NCBI GenBank assembly: GCA_947454955.1
Contig: CANGLW010000008.1
Span: forward strand, 34,723-98,722
DNA: 64,000 nt
DNA from: Comamonadaceae bacterium
GTDB taxonomy: Bacteria; Pseudomonadota; Gammaproteobacteria; Burkholderiales; Burkholderiaceae_C
Reading direction: 5' to 3'
Part shown: piece after piece, positions 16,820 through 26,613 of the stretch
How positions within the stretch are numbered: position 1 is the stretch's first letter
How the letters are laid out: each line of letters begins with the position of its first letter
Notes under the pieces: model-generated
Database searches by the model: none
Seen by the model: the letters and a program-made list of their open reading frames with translations, nothing else
Told to the model about the DNA's origin: nothing
Program-made: the position numbers and the translations under genes

Positions 16820-17479
16820 TTAAGGCTTTTTGGGTTTGGTGTCCGCCTTCTCAGGCTTGGGCACCAGGGTGCCGCGCACCCGGCCTTGCAAGGCCATGAC
16901 CGAGGTCACGTTGTCAAAGTCCAGGGTGTCGGCGGTGAACACATCTTGGCCGCGTTGCAGGTCCACTGGTTTGTGCGATTTGACGCGCTCGGTGTCCAAA
17001 AACGCGTGCAAAAACTCGCCCTTGAACTGCATGCGTGGCACGGTTTCACCACCGTCTTCACGCGCCTCACGCACCACCAGCGCGTTGCCGATGAGCTGCA
17101 CTTCTGATGAGTCACTGTTGGTCACCGCCAGGTTGGCGCTGGCCACCGTCACATGACCACGGTCGTTGACCGAGCGGATGCGGACGTTATCGATTTCCAG
17201 GGTGTCGGTGTCGGGATAGTGGCGCGCGGTTTGGCCGGTGATGTCGCTCTTCAAACGGCCTGTGGCGTCATACGTTTTCAAGCCGAAGTTGCCCACCACA
17301 TAGTCGGCCTCGTGGCGTTTGGGTTTTTCAGGCGCGGGCGGCTCAAACACCGGGGTGCTGCGCACCAACCAGTAGGTGCCCAAGGCCAGCACGCCCATGA
17401 GCGCCATGGGCAGGTACAGGGTGAGGCGCTCCAAGGTGGCGCGCCACAAGCGCAGAGCCAAAGCCAAGCCAGGGTTCAC
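16820..17479 (-). CDS. lptC: LPS export periplasmic protein LptC
   Basis: A 219-residue bitopic protein with one N-terminal membrane helix (LYLPMALMGVLALGTYWLV) and a periplasmic OstA/LptC beta-jellyroll (FGLKTYDATGRLKSDITG, AVTNSDSSEVQLIGNALVVRE). It bridges the LptB2FG transporter and LptA in lipopolysaccharide export. The GTG start overlaps the kdsC stop (GTGA), so the two are coupled. The C-terminal Lys/Pro-rich tail is longer than in E. coli LptC. lptA and lptB do not follow. Confidence 0.9.
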   Translation of the reverse strand: MNPGLALALRLWRATLERLTLYLPMALMGVLALGTYWLVRSTPVFEPPAPEKPKRHEADYVVGNFGLKTYDATGRLKSDITGQTARHYPDTDTLEIDNVRIRSVNDRGHVTVASANLAVTNSDSSEVQLIGNALVVREAREDGGETVPRMQFKGEFLHAFLDTERVKSHKPVDLQRGQDVFTADTLDFDNVTSVMALQGRVRGTLVPKPEKADTKPKKP

Positions 17480-18024
17480 GCCTGGGTCTCTTTGAACAAG
17501 CGCGCGTAGTGGCCACCGGCCACCAGCAGCAGGTCGCAAAACTCACGCGCTGCGCCATGACCACCGGCCGCTGAAGTGACGTGGTGTGCCAAGGCGCGCG
17601 CCTCGGCGTGGCCGTGTGGCGGTGCGCATGCCAAGGCGGCGCGTTGCATCACCGGCAAATCGGGCCAGTCATCGCCCATGGCCGCAGCTTGTGCCCAACT
17701 CAAACCGAGTTGGCTCAGCATCGCTTGCGCCGCGGGTAATTTGTCTTCGGTGCCAAACACCGCATGTTCAATGCCCAAGGCTTTCAAACGCACACGCAGG
17801 GGTGCGGAGTCGCGCCCGGTGATGACCACCGGGGTGATGCCCGCGCGCGCGAGCAACTTCAAACCATGGCCGTCCAGGGTAGAAAAGCGCTTGATGGTTT
17901 CGCCCGCTTCGGTGAAGTACAAACCACCATCGGTGAGCACGCCATCCACATCAAAAAACGCCACGCGCACGTCTTGGGCGCGCAGCAGCAGTTCGGGGGC
18001 GAAATTCAAAGCGGGTGTGGTCAT
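17476..18024 (-). CDS. kdsC: 3-deoxy-D-manno-octulosonate 8-phosphate phosphatase KdsC
   Basis: A 182-residue C0-type HAD phosphatase with motif I DVDGVLTDGG (Asp25 nucleophile and Asp27), motif II VVITGRDSAPL and motif III MGDDWPDLPVM. It removes phosphate from Kdo-8-phosphate in Kdo synthesis. The ATG at 18024 overlaps the kdsD stop (TGATG). Length matches E. coli KdsC. Confidence 0.95.
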   Translation of the reverse strand: MTTPALNFAPELLLRAQDVRVAFFDVDGVLTDGGLYFTEAGETIKRFSTLDGHGLKLLARAGITPVVITGRDSAPLRVRLKALGIEHAVFGTEDKLPAAQAMLSQLGLSWAQAAAMGDDWPDLPVMQRAALACAPPHGHAEARALAHHVTSAAGGHGAAREFCDLLLVAGGHYARLFKETQA

Positions 18025-19037
18025 CAGATCACCTTGGCGCGCATCAGGTCGTTGCTGTTGAGCGCGCCGCACAGCTTGCCTTGCGCGTCCACCACCAACA
18101 CGCTGGTGATGCGGCGCACCTCCATGAGTTCGGCCGCGTCCACCGCCAAAGCATCGGCACTGATGGTGGTGGGCTTGGGGTGCATGAGTTGCTCGGCCGT
18201 GCCCTGGCGCAGGTCCACGCCTTTTTCCAGCAGGCGACGCAAGTCGCCGTCGGTGAAGATGCCCAGCACGTGGTCGTTCGCATCCACCACCGCGGTGGCG
18301 CCCAGGCCCTTGGCGCTCATCTCACGCATGAGTTCGCTCAAGCCGGCGTTCACGCCCACGCGCGGCACATCGGCGCCGCTGCGCATCACATCGCTCACAT
18401 GGGTGAGCAACTTGCGCCCCAACGACCCGCCGGGGTGCGAGCGGGCAAAGTCTTCCGCTTTGAAGCCGCGTGCGTCCAACAAGGCCACAGCCAATGCATC
18501 TCCCAGTGCTAACTGGGTGGTGGTACTGGCGGTGGGCGCCAAATTCAAAGGGCAGGCCTCTTGGGCCACGCTGGTGTCCAACACCACCTCGGCATGGCGC
18601 GCCAGGCTGGACTGCAGGCCACCGGTCATGGCAATCAGGGGCACGCCCAGGCGCTTGATGACCGGCAGGATGTCGGTGAGCTCTTGCGACTCGCCGCTGT
18701 TGGAAATCGCCAGCACCGCATCGGCCTCGGTGATCATGCCCAGGTCGCCGTGGCTGGCTTCGGCCGGGTGCACAAACATGGCCGGTGTGCCGGTGGAGGC
18801 CAGGGTGGCTGCCATCTTGCGCCCGATGTGCCCGCTCTTGCCCATGCCCATGACCACCACGCGGCCACGCACCGTGAGCAGGCGCTGCACCGCGCGGCCA
18901 AAGGGTTCGCGCACGCTGCTGCCCAGGCGCTCGCCCAGGGCCGCAACGGCTGCGGCTTCGATCTCGCAAGTCTGCCGGGCCAGGGCCACGGCCTTGTCGG
19001 CATCAAAAGGCACAGAGGTGGTGATGGCTTGCGTCAT
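18024..19037 (-). CDS. kdsD: D-arabinose 5-phosphate isomerase KdsD
   Basis: A 337-residue protein with an N-terminal SIS domain (GMGKSGHIGRKMAATLASTGTPA, HPAEASHGDLGM) and two C-terminal CBS domains (from about residue 215). It converts ribulose 5-phosphate to arabinose 5-phosphate, the first step of Kdo synthesis, and heads the kdsD-kdsC-lptC unit. It diverges from the Kef-type antiporter across only 40 bases. Confidence 0.95.
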   Translation of the reverse strand: MTQAITTSVPFDADKAVALARQTCEIEAAAVAALGERLGSSVREPFGRAVQRLLTVRGRVVVMGMGKSGHIGRKMAATLASTGTPAMFVHPAEASHGDLGMITEADAVLAISNSGESQELTDILPVIKRLGVPLIAMTGGLQSSLARHAEVVLDTSVAQEACPLNLAPTASTTTQLALGDALAVALLDARGFKAEDFARSHPGGSLGRKLLTHVSDVMRSGADVPRVGVNAGLSELMREMSAKGLGATAVVDANDHVLGIFTDGDLRRLLEKGVDLRQGTAEQLMHPKPTTISADALAVDAAELMEVRRITSVLVVDAQGKLCGALNSNDLMRAKVI

Positions 19038-19077
19038 GGATCAATTCTATCGAGCCCACCCTTGTTAGGATGCAACC

Positions 19078-21051
19078 ATGACCGCCTTGGACTTGACCCT
19101 CATCTATTTGCTGGCCGCTGTGCTGGGGGTGGTGGTCTGTCGCACCTTCAAATTGCCGCCCATGCTGGGCTACCTGGCCGTGGGCGTGGTGATCGGCCCC
19201 AACGCACTGGCCCTGGCGCAAAACTCGGAAGGCATGCGCCACTTGGCCGAGTTCGGCGTGGTGTTTTTGATGTTCGTGATCGGGCTGGAGTTCAACCTGC
19301 CCAAGCTGCGTGCCATGCGCCGCCATGTGTTTGCACTGGGTGGTTTGCAGGTGCTGCTGACCATGGGCGTGGTGACCTTGGGCTCGGTCGCCTTGAGCAT
19401 GGTCTTACCGCAGTTCTGGCCCATGACCTGGCAAACCGCGTTGGCTCTCTCGGGCGCACTCACCATGAGCAGCACTGCGATCGTGGTCAAGCTCATGGCC
19501 GAGCGGCTGGAGTTGGAGAGCGAACACGGCAAGCGTGTGATGGGCGTGCTCTTGTTCCAGGACCTGGCGGTGGTGCCGCTCTTGATTTTGATACCCGCCC
19601 TGGGCGCGCAAGGCGAGTCGTTGGTGAACGCCATGGGCATGGCTTTGCTCAAAGGCGCTTTGCTCATCACCGTGCTCTTGGTGGGTGGGCAATGGGTCAT
19701 GCGCTATTGGCTCAACGTGGTGGCGCGACGCAAAAGCGAAGAGCTGTTTGTGCTCAATGTGCTGCTCATCACCCTAGGCCTGGCGTGGATGACGGAGATG
19801 GCCGGTTTGAGTTTGGAACTCGGCGCGTTCATTGCCGGCATGCTGATTTCCGAGACGCCTTACAAGCAGCAGGTGGAGGGCGACATCCGCGCGTTTCACG
19901 ATGTGTTGCTGGGCTTGTTTTTCATCAGCATCGGCATGATGCTGGACTGGCGCCTGGTGCTGCAGCGTTGGGAGTTGGTGCTGCTCTTGCTCACCGTGCC
20001 GCTGCTGTTCAAGGCTGCGCTGATCACCTTGATTTCGCGCGGCCTAGGCGCAGCCATGGGGGTGTCGGTGCGCACCGGTTTGTATTTGGCGCAAGCGGGT
20101 GAGTTTGGTTTTGTGTTGCTGGCCCTGGCGCAAAAAAGCCACTTGATTGAGCCCGAACTCATCAACCCGATTTTGGCGAGCATGGTGCTGTCGATGATGG
20201 CCACACCTTTCATCATCGAACACGCCAACAGCCTGGTGATGAAGCTCGTGGCCAGTGAGTGGTTGCAGCAATCGCTGCAGATGACCAGCATCGCGCGCAA
20301 GGCCATCAACACCAAACAGCACGTCATCATTTGCGGCTTCGGGCGTTGCGGCCAGAACCTGGCGCGCATGCTGGATCTGGAGCACATCCCCTACATCGCG
20401 CTGGACCTTGACCCCGACCGCGTGGCCCAAGCCTCGGCCGCGGGCGAGTCGGTGGTGTTTGGTGATGCGGCGCGTGCCCAAGCCTTGATGGCCGCGGGCT
20501 TGTCGCGCGCCAGTGCCGTGGTGCTGACCTACCTGGATGGGCCGGGCGCTTTGAAGGTGCTGCACACCATCCGCGAACAAGCGCCGCACATCCCGGTGAT
20601 TGTGCGCACCCAAGACGACCACGACCTGGAAAAGCTGCAGCGCGCGGGCGCGACCGAGGTGGTGCCTGAAGCGATTGAAGGCTCACTCATGTTGGCCAGC
20701 CACGCCCTGGCTTTGGTGGGGGTGCCCATGCGCCGGGTGATCCGCATCGTGCAAGAGCAACGCGATGCGCGCTACAACCTGCTGCGTGGTTATTTCCACG
20801 GGGCCGACGACAGCACCAGCGATGATGGCGAGCAAGAACATTTGCGCAGCATCACCTTGAGCGAAGGGCTGGATGCGCCGCTGTCTGTGTGGCGTGCGAA
20901 ACTGCGCGATGTGCGGGTGGTGCAGGTGCGGCAAAGCAACGGCAGCTTGTTACGCCCCGATGACAACCCGGTGCTGGGCAACGGCGACACCCTGGTGCTC
21001 AGCGGCACGCCGCAAGCCCTGGCATTGGCTGAAGAACAACTCTTGCGTTAA
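19078..21051 (+). CDS. Kef/YbaL-type monovalent cation:proton antiporter (CPA2)
   Basis: A 657-residue protein: twelve or so membrane helices of the Na+/H+ exchanger fold (residues 1-385, including GYLAVGVVIGPNALAL, LFQDLAVVPLLIL and LGAFIAGMLISETPY), then a TrkA-N/RCK nucleotide-binding domain starting HVIICGFGRCGQNLARML, and a TrkA-C domain at the end. The order is that of KefB/KefC/YbaL potassium-efflux systems. No KefF/KefG ancillary subunit is adjacent. apt follows after nine bases. Confidence 0.9.
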   Translation: MTALDLTLIYLLAAVLGVVVCRTFKLPPMLGYLAVGVVIGPNALALAQNSEGMRHLAEFGVVFLMFVIGLEFNLPKLRAMRRHVFALGGLQVLLTMGVVTLGSVALSMVLPQFWPMTWQTALALSGALTMSSTAIVVKLMAERLELESEHGKRVMGVLLFQDLAVVPLLILIPALGAQGESLVNAMGMALLKGALLITVLLVGGQWVMRYWLNVVARRKSEELFVLNVLLITLGLAWMTEMAGLSLELGAFIAGMLISETPYKQQVEGDIRAFHDVLLGLFFISIGMMLDWRLVLQRWELVLLLLTVPLLFKAALITLISRGLGAAMGVSVRTGLYLAQAGEFGFVLLALAQKSHLIEPELINPILASMVLSMMATPFIIEHANSLVMKLVASEWLQQSLQMTSIARKAINTKQHVIICGFGRCGQNLARMLDLEHIPYIALDLDPDRVAQASAAGESVVFGDAARAQALMAAGLSRASAVVLTYLDGPGALKVLHTIREQAPHIPVIVRTQDDHDLEKLQRAGATEVVPEAIEGSLMLASHALALVGVPMRRVIRIVQEQRDARYNLLRGYFHGADDSTSDDGEQEHLRSITLSEGLDAPLSVWRAKLRDVRVVQVRQSNGSLLRPDDNPVLGNGDTLVLSGTPQALALAEEQLLR

Positions 21052-21060
21052 GGAGCCCCC

Positions 21061-21615
21061 ATGCTCAACCCCAAAGTCAGCGAGTACATCCGCCAACACA
21101 TCCGCACCGTGGCCGATTGGCCCGCACCCGGCGTGCAGTTCCGCGACATCACACCGCTCTTGCAAGACCCCAAGGTGTTTCGCGTGATTGTGGACACGCT
21201 GGTGCACCGCTACCTGGACAGCGAGCTCAAGCCCGATGTGGTGGCGGCGTTGGATGCGCGCGGTTTCATTTTGGGCTCGGTGCTGGCGTATGAACTGGGC
21301 GTGGGCTTTGTGCCGGTACGCAAAAAAGGCAAGCTGCCTTTCACCACGGTGGAAGAAACCTACGCGCTGGAATACGGCAGCGCCACCGTGCAGCTGCACA
21401 CCGATGCGGTCAAACCCGGGCAACGCGTGCTTTTGGTGGATGATTTGATTGCCACCGGTGGCACCCTCATGGCAGGCAAAAACCTACTTGAGAAACTCGG
21501 CGCTCAGATCGTGGAGGCCTGCGCGATTGTGGACTTGCCCGACTTAGGCGGCTCTGAAAAATTGCGCGCTGCGGGCTTGAAAATATTCAGCCTGGTGAGC
21601 TTTGAGGGGCATTGA
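21061..21615 (+). CDS. apt: Adenine phosphoribosyltransferase
   Basis: A 184-residue type I phosphoribosyltransferase with the PRPP loop [14 protein letters not shown] and the N-terminal APRT segment [14 protein letters not shown]. It salvages adenine to AMP. A strong RBS (AAGGAG) precedes the start. Length fits the family. Confidence 0.96.
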   Translation: MLNPKVSEYIRQHIRTVADWPAPGVQFRDITPLLQDPKVFRVIVDTLVHRYLDSELKPDVVAALDARGFILGSVLAYELGVGFVPVRKKGKLPFTTVEETYALEYGSATVQLHTDAVKPGQRVLLVDDLIATGGTLMAGKNLLEKLGAQIVEACAIVDLPDLGGSEKLRAAGLKIFSLVSFEGH

Positions 21616-21629
21616 ATTTTGAATGCCCC
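21606..21629. terminator. Hairpin at the apt/glpK convergent junction
   Basis: GGGGCATT and AATGCCCC form a perfect eight-pair stem with an eight-base loop spanning the apt stop codon. There is no T-run, so it may act as a weak or bidirectional terminator. Confidence 0.4.
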
Positions 21630-21635
21630 AGAGCT

Positions 21636-23117
21636 TCACGTCGCGCGAGCTTGACGCACCGCGCGCTCCCAACGGTCCATGCGCTCTTGCGCTTGCTCGG
21701 TGGGCAAGGTGGGGTAGAAGGTGCGGTCCACCCGCCACTGCGCGCTGAGCTCGTCCGTGCTGCTGTACACACCGGCGTGCAAGCCAGCCAGGTACGCGGC
21801 TCCCAGCGCTGTGGTCTCGATGACCGCGGGACGCACCACCGGAATACCCAGCAGATCGGCCTGCACTTGCATGAGCAAGTCGTTCACACACGCGCCGCCA
21901 TCGACCCGCAACTCGGTGACCGCCACCGCCGCATCGCGGTTCATGCTTTGCAAGAGGGCCGCGCTTTGAAACGCGATGCTCTCCAGGGCCGCACGCGCGA
22001 TGTGCGCCACCGTGGTGCCGCGGGTCAGGCCGACGATCGCGCCGCGCGCTTGCGCGTCCCAGTAGGGCGCGCCCAAACCAGTGAAAGCCGGCACGAACAT
22101 CACGCCACCTGCATCAGGCACGGTGTGGGCCAAGCCCTCGACTTCAGCGCTGCTGGAAATCGCGCGCAGACCATCGCGCAACCACTGCACCACCGCCCCG
22201 CCGATGAACACACTGCCCTCTAAAGCGTACTGCGGCTTGTTGCTGAGTTGCGCGGCTGAAGTGGTGATCAAGCCGTTGTGGCTGCTTTGAAATTCTGCGC
22301 CGGTGTGCATGAGCATGAAGCAGCCGGTGCCATAGGTGTTCTTGGCCATGCCGCTTTGAAAACACGCTTGGCCAAACAACGCGCTTTGCTGGTCACCGGC
22401 CACGCCGCCGATGGGGATGGGGCCGCCGAGCCACTGTGCATCGGTGCGGCCAAAGTCAGCGCTGGAGGGCAAGACCTGCGGCATGAGCGAAGGCGGGATG
22501 TTCAAGAGGCCCAGCAGCTCATCGTCCCAGGTGTTGGTGTGGATGTTGAACAGCATGGTGCGCGCGGCATTGCTCACATCGGTCACATGCGAGCGGCCGT
22601 TGGTGAGTTTGAACATCAACCAGCTGTCCACCGTGCCAAAGGCCAGTTCGCCGCGCTGCGCCTGCTCACGCGCGCCTGGCACGTTGTCCAAGATCCACTG
22701 CAGTTTGGTGCCGGAGAAATACGCGTCGATCAGCAAACCGGTTTTGCTTTGCACCAAAGCTTCATGGCCTTGTTCACGCAGTTGCGCGCACAAAATTTCA
22801 GAGCGGCGGTCTTGCCAAACGATGGCCGGGTGGATAGGCTCGCCGGTTTGACGGCGCCACACCACCGTGGTCTCACGCTGGTTGGTGATGCCCATGCTGA
22901 TGATGTCTGAGGCACTGAGATGCGCTTGCGCCAAGGCGTCTTGTGCGGTGGCCAATTGCGTGGCCCAAATTTCTTGCGGGTCGTGCTCCACCCAACCCGG
23001 GCGCGGGTAAATCTGACGAAACTCACGCTGGGCCATGGCCACGATCTGGCCCAAGGTGTCAAACACAATGCTGCGCGAGCTTGAGGTGCCTTGGTCCAGA
23101 GCGAGCAGGTAGCCCAT
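21636..23117 (-). CDS. glpK: Glycerol kinase
   Basis: A 493-residue FGGY kinase. The N-terminal ATPase motif [15 protein letters not shown], the central [13 protein letters not shown] and the C-terminal [14 protein letters not shown] and [12 protein letters not shown] segments match GlpK. It phosphorylates glycerol to glycerol 3-phosphate. No glpF or glpD is adjacent. It starts two bases after the mnmE stop, so it could be transcribed from the mnmE side. Confidence 0.96.
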   Translation of the reverse strand: MGYLLALDQGTSSSRSIVFDTLGQIVAMAQREFRQIYPRPGWVEHDPQEIWATQLATAQDALAQAHLSASDIISMGITNQRETTVVWRRQTGEPIHPAIVWQDRRSEILCAQLREQGHEALVQSKTGLLIDAYFSGTKLQWILDNVPGAREQAQRGELAFGTVDSWLMFKLTNGRSHVTDVSNAARTMLFNIHTNTWDDELLGLLNIPPSLMPQVLPSSADFGRTDAQWLGGPIPIGGVAGDQQSALFGQACFQSGMAKNTYGTGCFMLMHTGAEFQSSHNGLITTSAAQLSNKPQYALEGSVFIGGAVVQWLRDGLRAISSSAEVEGLAHTVPDAGGVMFVPAFTGLGAPYWDAQARGAIVGLTRGTTVAHIARAALESIAFQSAALLQSMNRDAAVAVTELRVDGGACVNDLLMQVQADLLGIPVVRPAVIETTALGAAYLAGLHAGVYSSTDELSAQWRVDRTFYPTLPTEQAQERMDRWERAVRQARAT

Positions 23118-23118
23118 G

Positions 23119-24525
23119 TCACTTCCCGATGCAGAACTTCGAAAAAATCACACCCAACAAATCGTCGGAGGTGAACTCACCGGTGATCTCGTTGAGCGCT
23201 TCTTGCGACAAACGCAACTCTTCGGCCAACAAGTCCAGGTGTTGGTCTTTCGCGGCCAAGTGTGCCGCTGCGTTGTCCACATGTTGATCCACCCGCTTGA
23301 GCGCTTGCACATGCCGTTCGCGCGCCATGTACACACCTTCAGCCGCAGACTGCCAGCCCGCCAAACTCAACAGACGTTGACGCAGATCGTCCAGGCCAGT
23401 GCCTTGTTTGGCGGAGAGATAGATCGCTTCCGGTTGCTGTGTCAGTTGTGGTGACGCTTGCTTTGATTCGGGCGCAGCATCGACCTTGTTGTACACATCC
23501 ACCACCGGCACGCGCGCGGGCAACTGTTGTTGCAGCGTGTGTGCGATGTCTTGGTCAGCGGTTTGATAGTCGGGATCTGAGCAGCGGGTGAGGTCGTGCA
23601 AAAACAGCACCGCATCGGCCTGTGCAATTTCTTGCCATGCGCGTGCGATGCCAATTTTTTCCACCTCGTCTGCGCTGTCGCGCAAGCCAGCGGTGTCGAT
23701 GATGTGCAGGGGCACGCCTTCAATTTGGATGGTCTGCGTGACCTTGTCGCGCGTCGTGCCAGCAATCGGCGTGACGATGGCCAACTCAGCACCGGCCAAG
23801 GCATTGAGCAGCGAGCTTTTGCCGGCGTTGGGCTGGCCCGCAATCACCACCTTGATGCCTTCACGCAAGAGCGCGCCTTGTTGGGCGTTGCGCATCACGG
23901 CAGCCAACTGTTGCTCTAATTTTGATAGCTGACCTGCGGCATCTGCCTTGGCTAAGAAGTCAATTTCTTCTTCAGGAAAATCCAACGTGGCCTCCACCAG
24001 CATGCGCAGATGGATGAGCCCGTCGCGCAGCCCATGGATGTCTCGCGAGAAATCGCCTGCCATGGAGCGCGTGGCGCTGCGTGCAGCGGCTTCGGTGCTG
24101 GCGTCAATCAAATCGGCAATCGCTTCGGCTTGTGCGAGGTCGATTTTGTCGTTCAAAAACGCGCGCTCGGTGAACTCGCCGGGTTGGGCCACACGCAAAC
24201 CGGGCAGGGCGTCTTGTGCGGCTTCCAAGCAGCGCGCCAAGAGCATTTGCAAAACGACGGGCCCGCCGTGCGCCTGAAGTTCGAGCACGTCCTCACCCGT
24301 GAAAGAGTGCGGCGCGGGAAAGTAGATGGCCAGCCCTTGGTCAAGCGCTGAGCCGTCGGCCGCTTTGAACGGCAGGTAGGTGGCGACTCGTGGGTTAAGC
24401 GCTTTGCCACACAGCGCATCAATCAGCCCACCCAAACCACGACCCGACACCCGCACCATGCCCACCGCCCCACGCCCAGGCGCCGTGGCAATCGCAACTA
24501 TCGGTTCCTGTTGGCGGGCAAGCAT
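23119..24525 (-). CDS. mnmE: tRNA uridine-5-carboxymethylaminomethyl modification GTPase MnmE
   Basis: A 468-residue protein: an N-terminal tetrahydrofolate-binding domain ([19 protein letters not shown]), a helical domain, an inserted G domain ([28 protein letters not shown]), and the invariant C-terminal CIGK. With MnmG it installs the wobble-uridine cmnm5 modification. The helical-domain loop [12 protein letters not shown] contains a 17-nt AT-rich element. Same-strand neighbours are yidC upstream and glpK downstream. Confidence 0.96.
   Translation of the reverse strand: MLARQQEPIVAIATAPGRGAVGMVRVSGRGLGGLIDALCGKALNPRVATYLPFKAADGSALDQGLAIYFPAPHSFTGEDVLELQAHGGPVVLQMLLARCLEAAQDALPGLRVAQPGEFTERAFLNDKIDLAQAEAIADLIDASTEAAARSATRSMAGDFSRDIHGLRDGLIHLRMLVEATLDFPEEEIDFLAKADAAGQLSKLEQQLAAVMRNAQQGALLREGIKVVIAGQPNAGKSSLLNALAGAELAIVTPIAGTTRDKVTQTIQIEGVPLHIIDTAGLRDSADEVEKIGIARAWQEIAQADAVLFLHDLTRCSDPDYQTADQDIAHTLQQQLPARVPVVDVYNKVDAAPESKQASPQLTQQPEAIYLSAKQGTGLDDLRQRLLSLAGWQSAAEGVYMARERHVQALKRVDQHVDNAAAHLAAKDQHLDLLAEELRLSQEALNEITGEFTSDDLLGVIFSKFCIGK
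23913..23929. repeat. 17-nt AT-rich element inside mnmE
   Basis: GCTCTAATTTTGATAGC encodes QLSKLEQ (minus strand) in a loop of the MnmE helical domain. Confidence 0.5.
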
Positions 24526-24560
24526 GCGGTGATTGTGCCCCGAAGTGACCCCAGATCAGA

Positions 24561-24640
24561 GACACCGCAGATCCGGCTTCGCCGGTCTGCTGGTGTCGCC
24601 CCCCTTCAAAGGGGGGAGGCGCCAAAGGCGCCTCGGGGGG
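24561..24640. repeat. Cluster of three hairpins between yidC and mnmE
   Basis: GACACC-g-CAGA-t-CCGGC pairs with GCCGG-TCTG-ct-GGTGTC (24561-24597). CCCCCC pairs with GGGGGG (24599-24616), and GAGGCGCC with GGCGCCTC (24616-24634). The block looks like a short intergenic repeat unit of the REP type and probably also ends yidC transcription. Recurrence elsewhere in the genome cannot be checked here. Confidence 0.6.
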
Positions 24641-26344
24641 TTATTTAAATTTCGGCAAGTTGAACTGCGGCGGCACACCCATGCGCACATTGATGATCCA
24701 CTGCTGTGCGATCGACAAGATGTTGTTGGTGATCCAGTACAGCACCAGGCCGGCCGGGAAGAAGAAGAACATCACGCTGAACATCAGCGGCATGATCCAC
24801 ATCATCTTGGCTTGCATGGGGTCGGGTGGCGCGGGGTTGAGCGCGGTTTGCAGCAAGGTGGTCAGGGTCATGACCAGGGGCAAGATGAAATAAGGGTCAG
24901 CGGCCGAGAGGTCAGAGATCCACAGCATCCAAGGCGCGTTGCGCATTTCCACGCTGGACAGCAGCACCCAATACAGCGCGATGAACACCGGAATTTGGAT
25001 GGCAATGGGCAAGCAACCACCCATGGGGTTGACCTTCTCCTCACGGTAGATTTTCATCATCTCCATTTGCATCTGCTGCGGGTTGCTCTTGAGGCGTTCG
25101 CGCATTTCCATGATGCGGGGGTTGATGGCCTTCATCTTGGCCATGCTGGCGTAAGCCTTGGCGTTGAGCCAGTAAAACGCAATTTTCAGCAGCAGCACCA
25201 AGGCCACAATCGCCCAGCCCCAGTTTTGGATGTAGCCATACAACTGGTCAAGCAACCAATACAAAGGCTTGGCCAAAATGGTCAGCCAACCGTAGTCTTT
25301 GACCAGCTCCAGGCCGGGGGCCAAGGTTTCAAGAATTTTTTCTTCCTGTGGGCCGACAAACAAGCGGCTGTCCACCACTTTGCTGGTGCCGGTGGCCAGG
25401 TCACCCAGTTGGGTGATCATGCCCGCGGCGTACAGGTTGGTGTCGACCTTGCGCAAGAAGTTTTCACGGGCCACGCCTTTGTCCAACAACCAGGCGCTGG
25501 CGAAGTAGTGCTGCACCATGGCCACGTAGCCGTTGTCGGCTTGCTTGTCGACCTCGAACTTGTTTTTCTCGATGTCGGCAAACTCCACCTTTTGGTACTT
25601 CTTGGCTTCGGTATAGACCGCAGGGCCGGTGAAGGTGGAATAGAACGAGGACTCGCCAGCGGGCTTGTTACCGTCGCGCACCAGCTGTTGGTAAAGCTGG
25701 GGTTGCACCACCGCGCCGCTGTTGTTGCTGACCTCGTGCTTCACAGCCAAGGTGTAGTCGCCGCGCTTGAGGGTGTAGGTTTTCACCAGCTTCACGCCGT
25801 TGGTCACGGGCGACTCAAATTTCAGGGTGAGCTCGTTCACGCCATCTTTGAGTTCTTTGTCGCCAGTGAAAGCCATCACGGTTTTGTGGGTAGGCAGTGC
25901 TGTGCCGGTGGCAATCAGGCCGGTTTGGGCCAGGTACACGCGCTCTTTGCTGTCGTCGAGCAAGACAAAGGGCTTGGCTTTGTCGTTCAGGTCGGCGTGC
26001 TTGAGAAACTCGGTGCGCACCAGTGAGCCGCCTTCGGTGTCAAAGGTGAGCTTGAGCACGTCGGTGGTGACCACCAGGCGCTCGCCTTGTGCGGCGGGGG
26101 CCGTTGTGGGCACCGCAGCTGACGAAGCGCCAGCGTTGGTTGAGTTGGTTGCAGCAGGCACGGCATTGGCGGCAGGGTTGGGCACGGCGGCGTCTTTGGC
26201 GGCACCCGCTGCGGCTTTGTCCACCTGAACCGGTTTGGGGAAGAAGGTGGGGGCGTGACCGTTGTAGACCTGCCATTGGTCCCACAGCAGCACCATGGAA
26301 AAGCCAAAAATCACCCACAGAATGGTGCGGCGGATATCGTTCAT
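24641..26344 (-). CDS. yidC: Membrane protein insertase YidC
   Basis: A 567-residue Oxa1/YidC insertase: N-terminal helix (TILWVIFGFSMVLLW), an Ala/Pro-rich linker, a large periplasmic beta-sandwich domain, then the conserved five-helix core (GWAIVALVLLLKIAFYWLNA, NPMGGCLPIAIQIPVFIALYWVL, FPAGLVLYWITNN). It inserts and folds inner-membrane proteins with or without SecYEG. It is co-transcribed with rpmH, rnpA and yidD; the start overlaps the yidD stop (ATGA). Confidence 0.97.
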   Translation of the reverse strand: MNDIRRTILWVIFGFSMVLLWDQWQVYNGHAPTFFPKPVQVDKAAAGAAKDAAVPNPAANAVPAATNSTNAGASSAAVPTTAPAAQGERLVVTTDVLKLTFDTEGGSLVRTEFLKHADLNDKAKPFVLLDDSKERVYLAQTGLIATGTALPTHKTVMAFTGDKELKDGVNELTLKFESPVTNGVKLVKTYTLKRGDYTLAVKHEVSNNSGAVVQPQLYQQLVRDGNKPAGESSFYSTFTGPAVYTEAKKYQKVEFADIEKNKFEVDKQADNGYVAMVQHYFASAWLLDKGVARENFLRKVDTNLYAAGMITQLGDLATGTSKVVDSRLFVGPQEEKILETLAPGLELVKDYGWLTILAKPLYWLLDQLYGYIQNWGWAIVALVLLLKIAFYWLNAKAYASMAKMKAINPRIMEMRERLKSNPQQMQMEMMKIYREEKVNPMGGCLPIAIQIPVFIALYWVLLSSVEMRNAPWMLWISDLSAADPYFILPLVMTLTTLLQTALNPAPPDPMQAKMMWIMPLMFSVMFFFFPAGLVLYWITNNILSIAQQWIINVRMGVPPQFNLPKFK

Positions 26345-26613
26345 GTCGTCTTCTTCAAGGTAGAGGGGAACAGGCGTTCAAACAAAGAGGCGTGGGCGCG
26401 TGCCGCAGGCACCGGGTCGCAACCCCCGGCGCACGCCGGGTGGCAGCGCGCCAGGCGGCGCAAGGTCAGGTAAGAGCCCGCAAACGCGCCGTGCTCTTGC
26501 AAGGCACCCAAAGCGTACACCGAACAGGTGGGCTCAAAACGGCAGGCCGACCCCAACCAGGGGCTCAACAGCAAGCGATAGGCGCGCACCAGACCCAACA
26601 AAAGGTGTTTCAT
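26341..26613 (-). CDS. yidD: Membrane protein insertion efficiency factor YidD
   Basis: A 90-residue YidD protein with LVRAYRLLLSPWLGSACRFEPTCSVYALGAL and RLARCHPACAGGCDPVP, including the conserved cysteines. The start ATG overlaps the rnpA stop and its stop overlaps the yidC start, so rnpA-yidD-yidC are translationally coupled. Confidence 0.93.
   Translation of the reverse strand: MKHLLLGLVRAYRLLLSPWLGSACRFEPTCSVYALGALQEHGAFAGSYLTLRRLARCHPACAGGCDPVPAARAHASLFERLFPSTLKKTT

Noticed and set aside
18561..20102. Long open frame overlapping kdsD and the antiporter gene
   Set aside because: It spans the divergent promoter and runs antisense or out of frame to two clear gene families; composition is typical of a GC-rich shadow frame.
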